In this document: piece after piece, positions 8,369 through 17,398 of the stretch
How the letters are laid out: every line of letters starts with the position of its first letter
How positions within the stretch are numbered: position 1 is the first letter of the stretch
NCBI RefSeq assembly: GCF_040112705.1
Contig: NZ_CP157804.1
Span: forward strand, 1,552,501-1,616,500
Reading direction: 5' to 3'
DNA length: 64,000 nt
DNA from: Flagellimonas sp. MMG031
GTDB taxonomy: Bacteria; Bacteroidota; Bacteroidia; Flavobacteriales; Flavobacteriaceae
Made by a program: the position numbers and the translations under genes
The notes under the pieces: model-generated
Database searches by the model: none
What the model was told of the DNA's origin: nothing
What the model saw: the letters and a program-made list of their open reading frames with translations, nothing else

Positions 8369-8963
8369 TGAAGTTTTTGTTAATGAGGCTCCACTGATCT
8401 TAACAAACGAGCGACCCCAGGATTCCAATGGTAATTTGTTTTCTTTGGATGGTGATTCCATAGTTGAGGCGATTCGCCTATTGTCAAAAAAGAAGCTGAA
8501 AAAGGCGTATTTATATCATCCTGACGACAAAAAGATCCTCAAACTTTTCATGCACAAAATCCCCGTGGTTGTTGCGGGCGGTGGTTTTGTCATCAATAAA
8601 AAAGGGAAAGTACTTTTCATTTACAGAAATGGGAAATGGGACCTGCCCAAAGGTAAGGTGGATAAGGGGGAGTCCATAGAGAGCGCTGCTGTTCGCGAGG
8701 TGGAGGAGGAAACAGGGGTGAAAGATTTGGTCATCGAGCGGTTCCTTCATACTACCTACCATATTTTTAAGCGCAACGGGGAATATCGATTGAAGCAGAC
8801 CCACTGGTTCATTATGTCAACGGATTATACGGGCAAATTGGTCGCAGAAAAATCCGAAGGCATCAAAAAAGTGAAATGGAAAGGTCCTCGCAAAACCAAA
8901 AAAGCACTAAAGAACTCCTACCACAATATTAAGGTACTGTTCGAGGATTGGCCCTTTGACTAA
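8364..8963 (+). CDS. NUDIX hydrolase family protein
   Basis: A 199-residue protein with an N-terminal ~60-residue extension and a NUDIX domain. The Nudix box is clear: GKVDKGESIESAAVREVEEETGV, fitting GX5EX7REUXEEXGU, at about residues 96-118. Such enzymes hydrolyse nucleoside diphosphates linked to another group; the substrate is unknown. The start at 8364 is 7 nt from the divergent pyrE start, and the 3' end overlaps the convergent M14 peptidase by 4 nt. The N-terminal extension (YEVFVNEAPLILT) has no further signature. Confidence 0.9.
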   Translation: MYEVFVNEAPLILTNERPQDSNGNLFSLDGDSIVEAIRLLSKKKLKKAYLYHPDDKKILKLFMHKIPVVVAGGGFVINKKGKVLFIYRNGKWDLPKGKVDKGESIESAAVREVEEETGVKDLVIERFLHTTYHIFKRNGEYRLKQTHWFIMSTDYTGKLVAEKSEGIKKVKWKGPRKTKKALKNSYHNIKVLFEDWPFD

Positions 8964-10732
8964 TTGGCGAACAATCCCGCAGCTTCACTGTTTTTGGCAA
9001 CACGGTAGATGGGGTAGGTCAAATAGGCCTCTTCAAAATGTACGGAACGCTCAAAAATCCAATTGAGCTGTGCATACCAATTGTTCGAAAAATTCAGGTC
9101 TTCCTCTTTTTTGGCTTCAAACTCTTTTGCCAATAAAGAATCCTTTTGTAGCATTTCCAAAGCTACGTCCTCAAAAACATAAGGAGAAAAGCCTTCTTTT
9201 CGCTGTAAAACAGTATCAAAAAAGTTCCAATTGAAGAATGAGTCCGCTCCTTGGGGCTCAAAGGTTTCCAACAGGTACCGAATACCGGGCTGTCTTGTAG
9301 GTACCCAAAGATCACCTTCCCTAAAATGGATGTCCTTTACGTTTTTGGATACCTTGGTATCCGAATGGAGATAGTGGCCTTCGTAGGGCGAATTTCTGGT
9401 ATCGTATTCCTCAATACTATACACTTCCACGGAAAGCGTGGTGTCCTTTTTTATGGGTATGTATTGTATTTTGTTGGCATCCAACCGCTCGATTACCTTG
9501 TTCCAACTACGCTTAACAATGTAGGCTTCTGGAATGGTCACCGTATCCATGGGGTAATAATAATCCTTATAAATGGTTTCTTTGGTAAAGGGCTTATCGC
9601 GATTGTATTTTAACCGTGGTAGGCCGGTTACTTCACTTGTCAGTCGTTCTGCTTCATACCCCTTAAAGCTGAGGGTGCTGGTTTGCGTGGTATCCACTTG
9701 CCAATTGAAATGGTATTCGGAAAGCTCCAAATTGGATTCCAATGTTTCCTTACGGAGCGTTTTGATGGTACTGTGCTCTTTTTCCACTACATCAATCAAG
9801 CTTTTCATCAAAGCATAGGTGCCTTCCACACGTTGTTGGTAGGGTTTTAGCATATGGGTCTCTACCATTAGCCCCAAAGTGCTCCATAGGGTGGTATAGC
9901 CGGTGGAGTATCGCGGATGGTCCATAAATTGGCTAAAACCTTCTTCCGGCGGAACATTGAACACATTAACGTAGGGGGTAATGTCCCACTCCTTTTCAAT
10001 CAAGGATTGTTCGAGACCTGGCATAAAAGTGTCATGGAGGTATTTGCCCATTTCGCCTCCCAATTTATTGTGCTGTGTGAACAAATGGGTCAAGGTGTAT
10101 TGGTAGTCGGCACCATTACTTACATGGTTGTCCACAAAAACATCAGGCTTTACCATATGGAATATTTGGGCAAAAGTTCTGGCGTTTTGGGTATCCATTT
10201 TTATGAAGTCACGATTCAAATCGTAATTTCGGGCGTTGCCCCGAAATCCGTAGGATTCTGGACCGTTTTGGTTGGCCCGGGTGGTGGAGTTTCGGTTGAG
10301 CGCACCGCCCACATTATAGACCGGAATGGTAACCAATACGGTGTTCTTTGGAGCTTCCAATGCACCTGTGGCCAAATCGCGGTACAGCATCATGGTGGCG
10401 TCGATACCATCGCTTTCCCCAGGATGTATACCGTTATTTATTAGGATGATGGTCTTTTCCTTGCGGATATTTTCAAAATTAAAGTCCCCGTCAGGGTTAA
10501 AGGTAACGGTGTGCAAGGGGTAGCCACTGTCCGTTTTTCCTATGGTCTGGATATTGATTTCTGGAAATTCGCGGGCCAAGGCCATGTAGTAATCAATGGT
10601 CTGTTGATAGGTCGCCGTTTCCTTGCCTTCCGAAAGTTCGTAATGGGTAGGATAAGACGATTGCTCGTCCTGTGTTTCAGACTTACAGGAGACTATGAGA
10701 ACTATGGACAAAAAAAGAATAATCTGCTTCAA
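8960..10732 (-). CDS. M14 family zinc metallopeptidase (lipoprotein)
   Basis: A 590-residue exported protein. The signal peptide ends in a lipobox (LIVSC, Cys16), so it is likely a lipoprotein. The carboxypeptidase fold shows the zinc pair in NNGIHPGESDG (H..E), a substrate Arg/Asn region (RNYDLNRDFIKMDT), the third zinc ligand in VFVDNHVSNGADY, and a downstream glutamate in MVETHMLKPY. The C-terminal ~250 residues form a beta-rich tail typical of large Bacteroidota M14 proteins. It probably trims peptides in the periplasm or at the cell surface. Single-gene unit, convergent with NUDIX. Confidence 0.88.
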   Translation of the reverse strand: MKQIILFLSIVLIVSCKSETQDEQSSYPTHYELSEGKETATYQQTIDYYMALAREFPEINIQTIGKTDSGYPLHTVTFNPDGDFNFENIRKEKTIILINNGIHPGESDGIDATMMLYRDLATGALEAPKNTVLVTIPVYNVGGALNRNSTTRANQNGPESYGFRGNARNYDLNRDFIKMDTQNARTFAQIFHMVKPDVFVDNHVSNGADYQYTLTHLFTQHNKLGGEMGKYLHDTFMPGLEQSLIEKEWDITPYVNVFNVPPEEGFSQFMDHPRYSTGYTTLWSTLGLMVETHMLKPYQQRVEGTYALMKSLIDVVEKEHSTIKTLRKETLESNLELSEYHFNWQVDTTQTSTLSFKGYEAERLTSEVTGLPRLKYNRDKPFTKETIYKDYYYPMDTVTIPEAYIVKRSWNKVIERLDANKIQYIPIKKDTTLSVEVYSIEEYDTRNSPYEGHYLHSDTKVSKNVKDIHFREGDLWVPTRQPGIRYLLETFEPQGADSFFNWNFFDTVLQRKEGFSPYVFEDVALEMLQKDSLLAKEFEAKKEEDLNFSNNWYAQLNWIFERSVHFEEAYLTYPIYRVAKNSEAAGLFAN

Positions 10733-10801
10733 AATGCTTCGGGAACTTTAGGTTGCACAAATGGTGTACTTGCAAGTGCCAAAAATACAGAATATTATGA
10801 T

Positions 10802-11215
10802 CTACGACGCAATCCCCATACAACCCAGTTCGTTTGCTTCGATTTTGAAAATGGGTTTGTTCTTAAAGTTGAGCGGATAGGGGCAGCGGTCTTTGAATTC
10901 CGCCCACTTTTTATGGTCCAATGGGTCTATGGACGATGTGATCATATTGATGACGATCTGCTCTTTGATCTCCAGTTGGATCAGTTCATCCAAAAACTCC
11001 CATCCATCCATTATGGGCATGTTGATGTCCAAAAAGATAACCTCGGGAATGTTCCCTCCGGTTTTGTTTCTTTCCTTAAGTGCTTCATGGGCCTCGTGGC
11101 CATTTTGAAAAATTTGGATGTCATCGCATTCCGCTACCGACTTCAACATTTTTTTGATGCCAAAAACAGTTATGGGGTCATCGTCCACAATAAAAATACA
11201 ACTAACTTTCTTCAT
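10802..11215 (-). CDS. CheY-like response regulator, single receiver domain
   Basis: 137 residues forming one receiver domain: acidic pocket DDD (about 11-13), phospho-acceptor aspartate in VIFLDINMP, switch residue in MITSS and the conserved lysine in NKP. There is no output domain, so it must act by protein contact or in a phosphorelay. Its start overlaps the 3' end of the PAS histidine kinase by 14 nt, so the two form a translationally coupled pair with the kinase first. Receivers of this kind (often called RcpA/Spo0F-like) are common in Flavobacteriaceae. Confidence 0.92.
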   Translation of the reverse strand: MKKVSCIFIVDDDPITVFGIKKMLKSVAECDDIQIFQNGHEAHEALKERNKTGGNIPEVIFLDINMPIMDGWEFLDELIQLEIKEQIVINMITSSIDPLDHKKWAEFKDRCPYPLNFKNKPIFKIEANELGCMGIAS

Positions 11216-13028
11216 TAAAACTTACATTGAATGTAGTGCCTTTATCTACTTCACTCTGCACTGTTATACTTCCGCCCATGGCCTCGATTTGGTTCTTTAC
11301 CAAGTAAAGCCCAAAGCCTTTGGCATCTTCTCTGTTGTGGAACGTTTTGTACATTCCAAATATTTTGTTTCCGTATTTGTTTAGATCAATTCCAAGTCCA
11401 TTATCGGAGATGCTCAGTTCAATCCCTTTTTGGGATTTTAGGGCATTGATGGTAATCTGGAGTTTACGGTCGGAACTTTTATACTTGACCGCATTGGACA
11501 CCAGATTCAACAATATGCTGTCCAGATAGGCAGGTACACAGTTGATCTGTAACTCCTCAGGAACATAGTTTGTTACCTGTGCGTGGTTGTGCTCCAATAG
11601 TGCCGACTGGTCCTGCAATACCTTTACCACAGCATGGCGTAGTTGCACGTTTTTTTTGATCACCAAGGTATTTGAGTTTACATCTACCACTTGGTTCAGG
11701 TTGGCCAAGGTTTCCAAGAGATTGTCGGAAGCTTGGCGTAGCATCTTGATCAATCGCAGCCTTTCCGTGGGATCCTTTTCAGCATCTAGAAATCCCAATA
11801 ACATGGAAAAGTTGGCGGAATGCGACCTTAGGTTATGTGAAACAATATGTGCAAAGCTGATCAGTTTTTGGTTTTGCATCACCGCAATGGTGTTGAGGCT
11901 CCGCAATTGTTCCTCCTTCTTTTTCATGTGCGTAATGTCCATGCTCGTCCCAATAAGGCCACAGACTTTGCCGTCCAGATCAAAATAGGGGATTTTGGAG
12001 GTAAGATGATGGGTTACCTTACCATTTATGACACTTTTGGTCTCTTTTCCAATAATTGGCGTCAGGTTTTTCATGACCTGAAGGTCTTCCTCACGGGAAA
12101 TTTGGGCATACTCTTTTTCAAACAGGTCAAAATCGGTTTTACCGATGAGGTCAATTGGTTTTTTGCCCAAATAGTTGCATTCACTCTTGTTGACCAAAAT
12201 TTTTCTGGATTCCAGATCCTTTACGTAGACGTTTAAGGGGAGGCTATCTACCAAAGTGGACAATAACTGCTGGTGTTCCCTTACCCGTGTATCTGCCATT
12301 ACTTCCTCATGAATATCCTTGATCGTTCCAAATACTTTGATGACCTTTCCATTTTTTACCAAAGGTTTACCTGTAATACGTACCCATCGCTCTTGTCCCA
12401 TATAGGTAACCAGCAAAAGGTTGATATCGTAAGGTTGAAGGTTATTGGTTACTCGATGGAACAGCATGGAAGCCTTGTTTCTGCTGTATCCCACTTTGTA
12501 AAAATTGATGGCCTCCTGCGCGTTTGGCAGATAATTTTCCGGAACCTGATGAATGCGTTTGGTTTCTTTGCACCAGAATAGCTCTTCGGTTTTTAAATCA
12601 TATTCCCACCAACCGGTTTTGGACACTTCCATCTTGGTCTCCAAAATGTTATGGAGCCAGTCCAATTCTTCTTGTTTTTTTGTTTCGGAGGTGATATCGT
12701 CCGTTTGGACAATGGTACCAATCACATTTTCCTTTTCATCGAACCAGGGAGCAAAATGGCTTTTGAGGTGTAGGGTGGTATAGTTGACTTTGATGGTATG
12801 CTCAAGGGTGAAAGAAAGGTTGTCCTTGAGTTGCTGCTTTAATTCGATGTTCTCGGGAAACAAGGTAAAAATTTCCGGGCCATTTCCCTTGGTGAAGGAA
12901 GGAATTCCGAACATTTTCAACCAAGAGCAGGAAGCATCCAAAAGAGTACCCTCTTGGGAAATAAGCGCCGTTGCCTTGGGCAACTGTTTCAAAACATAAA
13001 ATGGATCAACTCTCTCAACTGCTTTCAA
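11202..13028 (-). CDS. PAS domain sensor histidine kinase
   Basis: 608 residues with no transmembrane segment, so probably a cytoplasmic sensor. Three PAS-like modules can be followed (about 10-120, 125-245 and 250-370), each ending in a PAC-type strand such as GTIVQTDDIT, GTIKDIHEE and GTSMDITHMK. The catalytic part follows: HisKA-type H-box ISFAHIVSHNLRSHSANF, N-box LLNLVSNAVKY, G1 box ISDNGLGIDL and a G2-like region near KGFGLYLVKN. It overlaps its partner receiver gene by 14 nt. The signal is unknown; redox or a small ligand is possible for a soluble PAS kinase. Confidence 0.9.
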   Translation of the reverse strand: MKAVERVDPFYVLKQLPKATALISQEGTLLDASCSWLKMFGIPSFTKGNGPEIFTLFPENIELKQQLKDNLSFTLEHTIKVNYTTLHLKSHFAPWFDEKENVIGTIVQTDDITSETKKQEELDWLHNILETKMEVSKTGWWEYDLKTEELFWCKETKRIHQVPENYLPNAQEAINFYKVGYSRNKASMLFHRVTNNLQPYDINLLLVTYMGQERWVRITGKPLVKNGKVIKVFGTIKDIHEEVMADTRVREHQQLLSTLVDSLPLNVYVKDLESRKILVNKSECNYLGKKPIDLIGKTDFDLFEKEYAQISREEDLQVMKNLTPIIGKETKSVINGKVTHHLTSKIPYFDLDGKVCGLIGTSMDITHMKKKEEQLRSLNTIAVMQNQKLISFAHIVSHNLRSHSANFSMLLGFLDAEKDPTERLRLIKMLRQASDNLLETLANLNQVVDVNSNTLVIKKNVQLRHAVVKVLQDQSALLEHNHAQVTNYVPEELQINCVPAYLDSILLNLVSNAVKYKSSDRKLQITINALKSQKGIELSISDNGLGIDLNKYGNKIFGMYKTFHNREDAKGFGLYLVKNQIEAMGGSITVQSEVDKGTTFNVSFNEES

Positions 13029-13209
13029 AACTCGGGGGATGCTTAAAAAACGTTCTACCTACTCAGAAATTTCTGACCAAAGTAGAGCTATTTGTCCGAA
13101 TTACAATTTTTATTGTTGTGAAAACAACCCACAGTGTTGTATTTATTCGTTTACGGATTGTTTGTTGTTTATAAAAATAAAGAAAAATCTTACAAAAGTG
13201 AAATGTAAA

Positions 13210-13668
13210 CTAGGATTTGACCACGACCGTATCCGGCACCAGACCGGAGTAGTCCCCGCCATTTCGGATAACGTCGCGAACAATGGAGGAGCTGATGTAC
13301 GATTTGCCGGAGGAGGTCAACAGAAATACCGTTTCAATTTCGGAAAGCTTGCGATTGGTGTGTGCAATGGCCTTTTCAAACTCGAAATCAGCAGGGTTGC
13401 GCAGTCCCCTTAAAATAAAATTGGCACCGATTTTTTTACAGAAATCCACCGTAAGACCTTGGTAAGTAGTCACTTTGATCTTGGGTTCGTCCTTGAAGGC
13501 CTCTTCAATAAACCTCACACGTTCCTCCAAGGAAAACATGTAGCTTTTATCGGCATTGATTCCTATGGCTATGACCAGTTCGTCAAAAAGGGTAATCCCT
13601 CTTTTAATGATGTCGTAGTGGCCTAGTGTCAATGGATCAAAGGAACCGGGGAAGAGTGCGCGTCTCAT
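13210..13668 (-). CDS. coaD: Phosphopantetheine adenylyltransferase
   Basis: A 152-residue enzyme of standard family length: N-terminal RALFPGSFDPLTLGHYDII with the T/HxGH nucleotide-binding motif, the IGANFILRGLRNPADFE substrate segment and the C-terminal YISSSIVRD motif (ISST-R equivalent). It transfers AMP to 4'-phosphopantetheine in coenzyme A synthesis. It is encoded 33 nt after ddl on the same strand, so the two probably share a transcript. Confidence 0.97.
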   Translation of the reverse strand: MRRALFPGSFDPLTLGHYDIIKRGITLFDELVIAIGINADKSYMFSLEERVRFIEEAFKDEPKIKVTTYQGLTVDFCKKIGANFILRGLRNPADFEFEKAIAHTNRKLSEIETVFLLTSSGKSYISSSIVRDVIRNGGDYSGLVPDTVVVKS

Positions 13669-13701
13669 GTTGTGGTTTAAAGTTGTTTAAAAATACGGTT
13701 T

Positions 13702-14676
13702 CTAGCGCAAAGCTTCAACAATCGCACTGTCAAAAAGGTCTTCGAGTGAAATTCCAGCCGTTCTGGCTTGCTGTGGTAGCAGACTTTCCTCTGTCAGTCC
13801 GGGAGTTGTGTTTATTTCTAGCAAGTGGGGCACGTCACCAATAAAAATAAACTCACTTCGGGTGTACCCCTTCAATCCCAAGGTTTTATAAATGAACTCG
13901 GCCAACTGCCTCACATTGGACTCTTGTTTTTCCGAGATTCTCGCTGGTGTTATTTCTTTGGACTTGCCCAAATATTTCGCCTCGAAATCGAAAAAATCGT
14001 TTTCCGAAATGATTTCTGTGGCCGGTAGCACGGTTACTTTGTTTTCATATGTGATGACACCGACAGAGACCTCGGTACCATCCAAAAAAGATTCTATGAT
14101 AATCTGTGTATCTTCCTTAAATGCGTTTTCTATGGCGTTTCCAAGTTCTTCTTTTTGGTACACCTTGGACACCCCGTAGCTGCTACCGGCCCGGTTGGCC
14201 TTTACAAAGCAGGGCAGTCCCACCTTTTCCACAATGGCATCTTCATCCACATCTTGGCCCTTGTTCAAAAAGTAGGATTGTGCACAGGGAACGCCATAAG
14301 GTTTCAAAGTGCTCAATAGGTCTCTTTTGTTAAAGGTTAGCGCGGCCTCATAGTGGTTGCAAGACGTATGGCGAATACCCAAAAGTTCGAAGTAGGCTTG
14401 CATCAACCCATCTTCACCTGGAGTACCGTGGATGGCGTTGAAAACACAATCAAAATGAATTTTATTACCATCGATGTTAAGGCTGAAATCGGATTTTTCC
14501 ATAGGAAACTCCCGGTTGTTCTTATCGAGATAAAACCACTTTTCCCGTGTGATGATTACCCTGTACGGATGGTATTTGTCTCTGTCCAGATACTTGTATA
14601 CCACGTTTCCGCTTTTGATGGAAATACCGTGCTCACTGGAATAGCCCCCCATGATGATGGCAATGTTCTTTTTCAT
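13702..14676 (-). CDS. ddl: D-alanine--D-alanine ligase
   Basis: A 324-residue ATP-grasp enzyme: N-terminal IIMGGYSSEHGISIKSG (D-Ala site), HGTPGEDGLMQAY, a central ATP-binding region with FVKANRAGSSYGVSKV, and C-terminal FIFIGDVPHLLEINTTPGLT carrying the Mg2+ ligands. It makes the D-Ala-D-Ala dipeptide for peptidoglycan in the cytoplasm. It is divergent from the PASTA-domain gene, another cell-wall-linked protein, and is followed by coaD. Confidence 0.97.
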   Translation of the reverse strand: MKKNIAIIMGGYSSEHGISIKSGNVVYKYLDRDKYHPYRVIITREKWFYLDKNNREFPMEKSDFSLNIDGNKIHFDCVFNAIHGTPGEDGLMQAYFELLGIRHTSCNHYEAALTFNKRDLLSTLKPYGVPCAQSYFLNKGQDVDEDAIVEKVGLPCFVKANRAGSSYGVSKVYQKEELGNAIENAFKEDTQIIIESFLDGTEVSVGVITYENKVTVLPATEIISENDFFDFEAKYLGKSKEITPARISEKQESNVRQLAEFIYKTLGLKGYTRSEFIFIGDVPHLLEINTTPGLTEESLLPQQARTAGISLEDLFDSAIVEALR

Positions 14677-14728
14677 TGGCTGGTAAAATATCGCTGGACC
14701 AAAGTAAAGAAAAAAGGGTTGGCTTTCC

Positions 14729-14736
14729 TATATTTG
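14729..14736 (+). promoter_or_regulatory. Promoter -7 box (TATATTTG) of the PASTA-rluD unit
   Basis: TATATTTG is a perfect TAnnTTTG match 19 nt upstream of the ATG at 14756 (10 nt upstream of GTG 14747). No TTG/TTTG lies at the normal -33 distance, so support is moderate. Confidence 0.45.
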
Positions 14737-14746
14737 TTGCGTTAAG

Positions 14747-15343
14747 GTGAACTACATGAAGAATTTTTTGAACTTTTTAAAAAGCAAGACTTTTTTGATC
14801 CAATTGGGATTGGCGGCAGGAGCGGTCCTTGTTTTGGTGTTCCTTGCTTTGCAATGGCTAAAGAGCACCACCAATCACGGTGAATTTGTAGAGGTTCCCG
14901 ATTTTTCCAAAATGTCGGTGATGGAGATGCGCAAGGCCGTAGAGGAGGCAGGACTAAGATATCAAGTATTGGATTCTTCCGATTTTAATCCAGAGTATCC
15001 ACGATTTTCCATATTGGACCAAAATCCACCAGCAGGCAATAAGGTAAAGGCCAATCGCAAGATTTATTTCACCGTAAACCCATCGGGATATAAGAAAGTG
15101 ACGGTACCGGATATCATCCAAGTAACCCAACGAAATGCAGCTTCCATGTTGCGTGCGGTAGGGCTTGAGGTGGAGCGTGTAACCTATATCGATGAACTCG
15201 GAAAGGACATGGTGTACCGAATGAAGCACAAAGGGAAATACATTAAGCCTGGCGACCGATTGCCCAAAACTTCGCAAGTGGAGTTGATCTGCGGTAATGG
15301 AACCATTCCCGGTAGTGCAAAAGTACAGGCAGACTCCCAATAA
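14747..15343 (+). CDS. PASTA domain-containing membrane protein
   Basis: 198 residues. One N-terminal transmembrane helix (about residues 17-37) is followed by two PASTA domains: VEVPDFSKMSVMEMRKAVEE onward (about 45-105) and VTVPDIIQVTQRNAASMLRA onward (about 110-185). PASTA domains bind peptidoglycan or beta-lactams in Ser/Thr kinases and PBPs; here no kinase or PBP is attached, so it may be a scaffold in the periplasm. GTG at 14747 and ATG at 14756 are both possible starts; ATG (MKNFLNFL) looks more natural. rluD begins 2 nt after the stop. Confidence 0.88.
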   Translation: MNYMKNFLNFLKSKTFLIQLGLAAGAVLVLVFLALQWLKSTTNHGEFVEVPDFSKMSVMEMRKAVEEAGLRYQVLDSSDFNPEYPRFSILDQNPPAGNKVKANRKIYFTVNPSGYKKVTVPDIIQVTQRNAASMLRAVGLEVERVTYIDELGKDMVYRMKHKGKYIKPGDRLPKTSQVELICGNGTIPGSAKVQADSQ

Positions 15344-15345
15344 CT

Positions 15346-16377
15346 ATGGATATTTCCGATAATCAGGACGAGCTTTCCCAAGATGATCTGTATGAACATC
15401 ATGGTTTTGTGGCATCAAAAGGACAAGAACCACTTCGTGTGGATAAATTCCTGATGAACTTTATTGAGAACGCTACGCGAAACAAAATCCAGCAGGCCGC
15501 CAAACGAGGGCTCATTTGGGTAAACGGTGCCATCGTCAAACAAAATTATAAGGTAAAGGCAGGGGATGAGGTCAAAGTGATGTTTGAGCATCCGCCCTAC
15601 GAGTTTTTGTTGACCCCCGAAAACATCCCTTTGGACATTGTGTACGAGGACGAAGTACTTCTTGTGGTGAACAAGCCCGCCGGAATGGTGGTGCACCCGG
15701 GACATGGAAATTACTCGGGGACCTTGATCAATGCATTGGTCTACCATTTTGAGAATTTGCCCAACAACAGTTCGGACCGCCCCGGATTGGTCCATCGCAT
15801 TGATAAGGATACCTCTGGATTGTTGGTGATTGCCAAGACAGAGTCGGCCATGACCCATTTGGCGCAGCAATTTTTTGAAAAAAGCAGCGAACGGGAATAT
15901 GTAGCCTTGGTTTGGGGCAATGTGGAAGAGGACGAGGGGACCATAGAGGGGCACATCGCCCGCAACCCCAAAAATAGACTGCAAATGATGGTATTTCCCG
16001 ATGGGAGCGACGGTAAGGAAGCTGTGACCCATTACAAAGTCTTGGAACGATTTGGCTATGTGACTTTGGTATCTTGCCGTTTGGAAACCGGTAGGACCCA
16101 CCAAATTCGGGTCCACATGAAATATATTGGCCACACCCTGTTCAACGATGAGCGCTATGGTGGTGATAAGATTTTGAAGGGGACCACATTTACCAAATAC
16201 AAACAATTTGTGGAAAATACCTTTAAAGTGTTGCCGCGTCAGGCTCTGCACGCTAAAACCCTTGGTTTTGAGCATCCGGTCACCGGGGAGTTTATGCGGT
16301 TTGATTCCGAGTTGCCGGAAGACATGGTCGCTGGTATCGAAAAATGGCGCAGTTATGCCAAGCATCACGAATCATAG
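15346..16377 (+). CDS. rluD: RluA family pseudouridine synthase (RluD-like)
   Basis: 343 residues: an N-terminal S4 RNA-binding domain (RVDKFLMNFIENATRNKIQQ onward) and the catalytic domain with the signature GLVHRIDKDTSGLLV containing the active-site aspartate, plus the later HQIRVHM motif. The combination fits RluD, which modifies helix 69 of 23S rRNA, although RluA-family paralogues differ in target. It follows the PASTA gene by 2 nt and is co-transcribed with it. Confidence 0.9.
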   Translation: MDISDNQDELSQDDLYEHHGFVASKGQEPLRVDKFLMNFIENATRNKIQQAAKRGLIWVNGAIVKQNYKVKAGDEVKVMFEHPPYEFLLTPENIPLDIVYEDEVLLVVNKPAGMVVHPGHGNYSGTLINALVYHFENLPNNSSDRPGLVHRIDKDTSGLLVIAKTESAMTHLAQQFFEKSSEREYVALVWGNVEEDEGTIEGHIARNPKNRLQMMVFPDGSDGKEAVTHYKVLERFGYVTLVSCRLETGRTHQIRVHMKYIGHTLFNDERYGGDKILKGTTFTKYKQFVENTFKVLPRQALHAKTLGFEHPVTGEFMRFDSELPEDMVAGIEKWRSYAKHHES

Positions 16378-16464
16378 GTTTCCTCAATCCAAAGATTGAA
16401 AACACCTTTGGAATCCCCTTCCGAAAAACGAAAATCCTCGTTATTTTTACCAAAAAGGAATACC

Positions 16465-17226
16465 ATGAAAATTGTCATATCCCCGGCAAAGTCGCTTGAT
16501 TACGAGACTGCTTTGCCCACTTCAAAATACAGTCAGCCACAATTTTTGGAACAAGCGGAAAAATTGAACGCCGTTTTGAAGAAGAAAAAACCCAAAGCAC
16601 TGTCGGAACTTATGTCCATTTCGGATAAGTTGGCAGATTTGAACTGGGAGCGCAACCAACAGTTTGAACTACCTTTTACCGTGGATAATGCCAGACCTGC
16701 GATTTATGCCTTTAACGGGGATGTATACCAAGGTTTGGACGCATACACCATTCCCGAAGAGCAGTTGGATAATCTGCAGGACACACTTCGGATTTTGTCG
16801 GGACTTTACGGTGTTTTAAAGCCACTGGACCTTATACAGCCCTACCGATTGGAGATGGGCACCCAACTTAAAGTGGGTCGTAAAAAGAACCTTTACGAAT
16901 TTTGGAAGGACCAAATCACGGCGTCTTTGAATGAAGAGCTTCAGGACGAGGAATTATTTGTAAATCTGGCCAGTAACGAATACTTCGATGCCGTGGACGA
17001 AAAAAAGCTAAAGGTTCCTGTGATAGCCCCCGTTTTTAAGGATTGGAAAAACGATAAACTGAAGGTAATCAGTTTCTACGCCAAAAAAGCACGCGGTTCC
17101 ATGGTGCGTTATATTTTGGACAAAGGTGCCGAAACCTTGGACGATATCAAGAATTTTAACTCCGATGGCTACATGTACAGCGAGGAGCATACAGTGAAGA
17201 AAAACGAGCCTGTGTTTGTTCGTTAA
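16465..17226 (+). CDS. yaaA: Peroxide stress protein YaaA
   Basis: 253 residues from the ATG at 16465, where the conserved [13 protein letters not shown] begins. An open in-frame extension back to 16396 adds 23 residues without conservation and is rejected. Other family features are [37 protein letters not shown], and the C-terminal [12 protein letters not shown]. coli YaaA binds DNA with a helix-hairpin-helix-like fold and limits intracellular iron during peroxide stress. It lies 87 nt downstream of rluD. Confidence 0.94.
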   Translation: MKIVISPAKSLDYETALPTSKYSQPQFLEQAEKLNAVLKKKKPKALSELMSISDKLADLNWERNQQFELPFTVDNARPAIYAFNGDVYQGLDAYTIPEEQLDNLQDTLRILSGLYGVLKPLDLIQPYRLEMGTQLKVGRKKNLYEFWKDQITASLNEELQDEELFVNLASNEYFDAVDEKKLKVPVIAPVFKDWKNDKLKVISFYAKKARGSMVRYILDKGAETLDDIKNFNSDGYMYSEEHTVKKNEPVFVR

Positions 17227-17398
17227 AAAACTTTGGTAAAATCCGAAGTAATCTTTAAGTTATCCAAATGGGGTATGATGTTACGATTGAAGTGCCCATA
17301 CCTTAAATTGTGATACGCCTAAATTTAACCCAGAGGTTACACTTTATTCACGACCTTTGAGTGAACGTCCATTGATAACACTAACATAAACGAAATCC

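Noticed and set aside
8357..8461. N-terminal extension of pyrE
   Set aside because: The 35 extra codons are antisense to the NUDIX start and lie upstream of the -7 box; family alignment starts at ATG 8356.
15415..16368. 317-codon open frame antisense to rluD
   Set aside because: rluD has clear catalytic motifs on the plus strand; the antisense product has no recognisable fold.
17227..17398. Riboswitch or promoter before ppc
   Set aside because: I see CACT..AGTG pairing near 17340-17363 but no TAnnTTTG box and no conserved riboswitch core; evidence is too weak for a feature.
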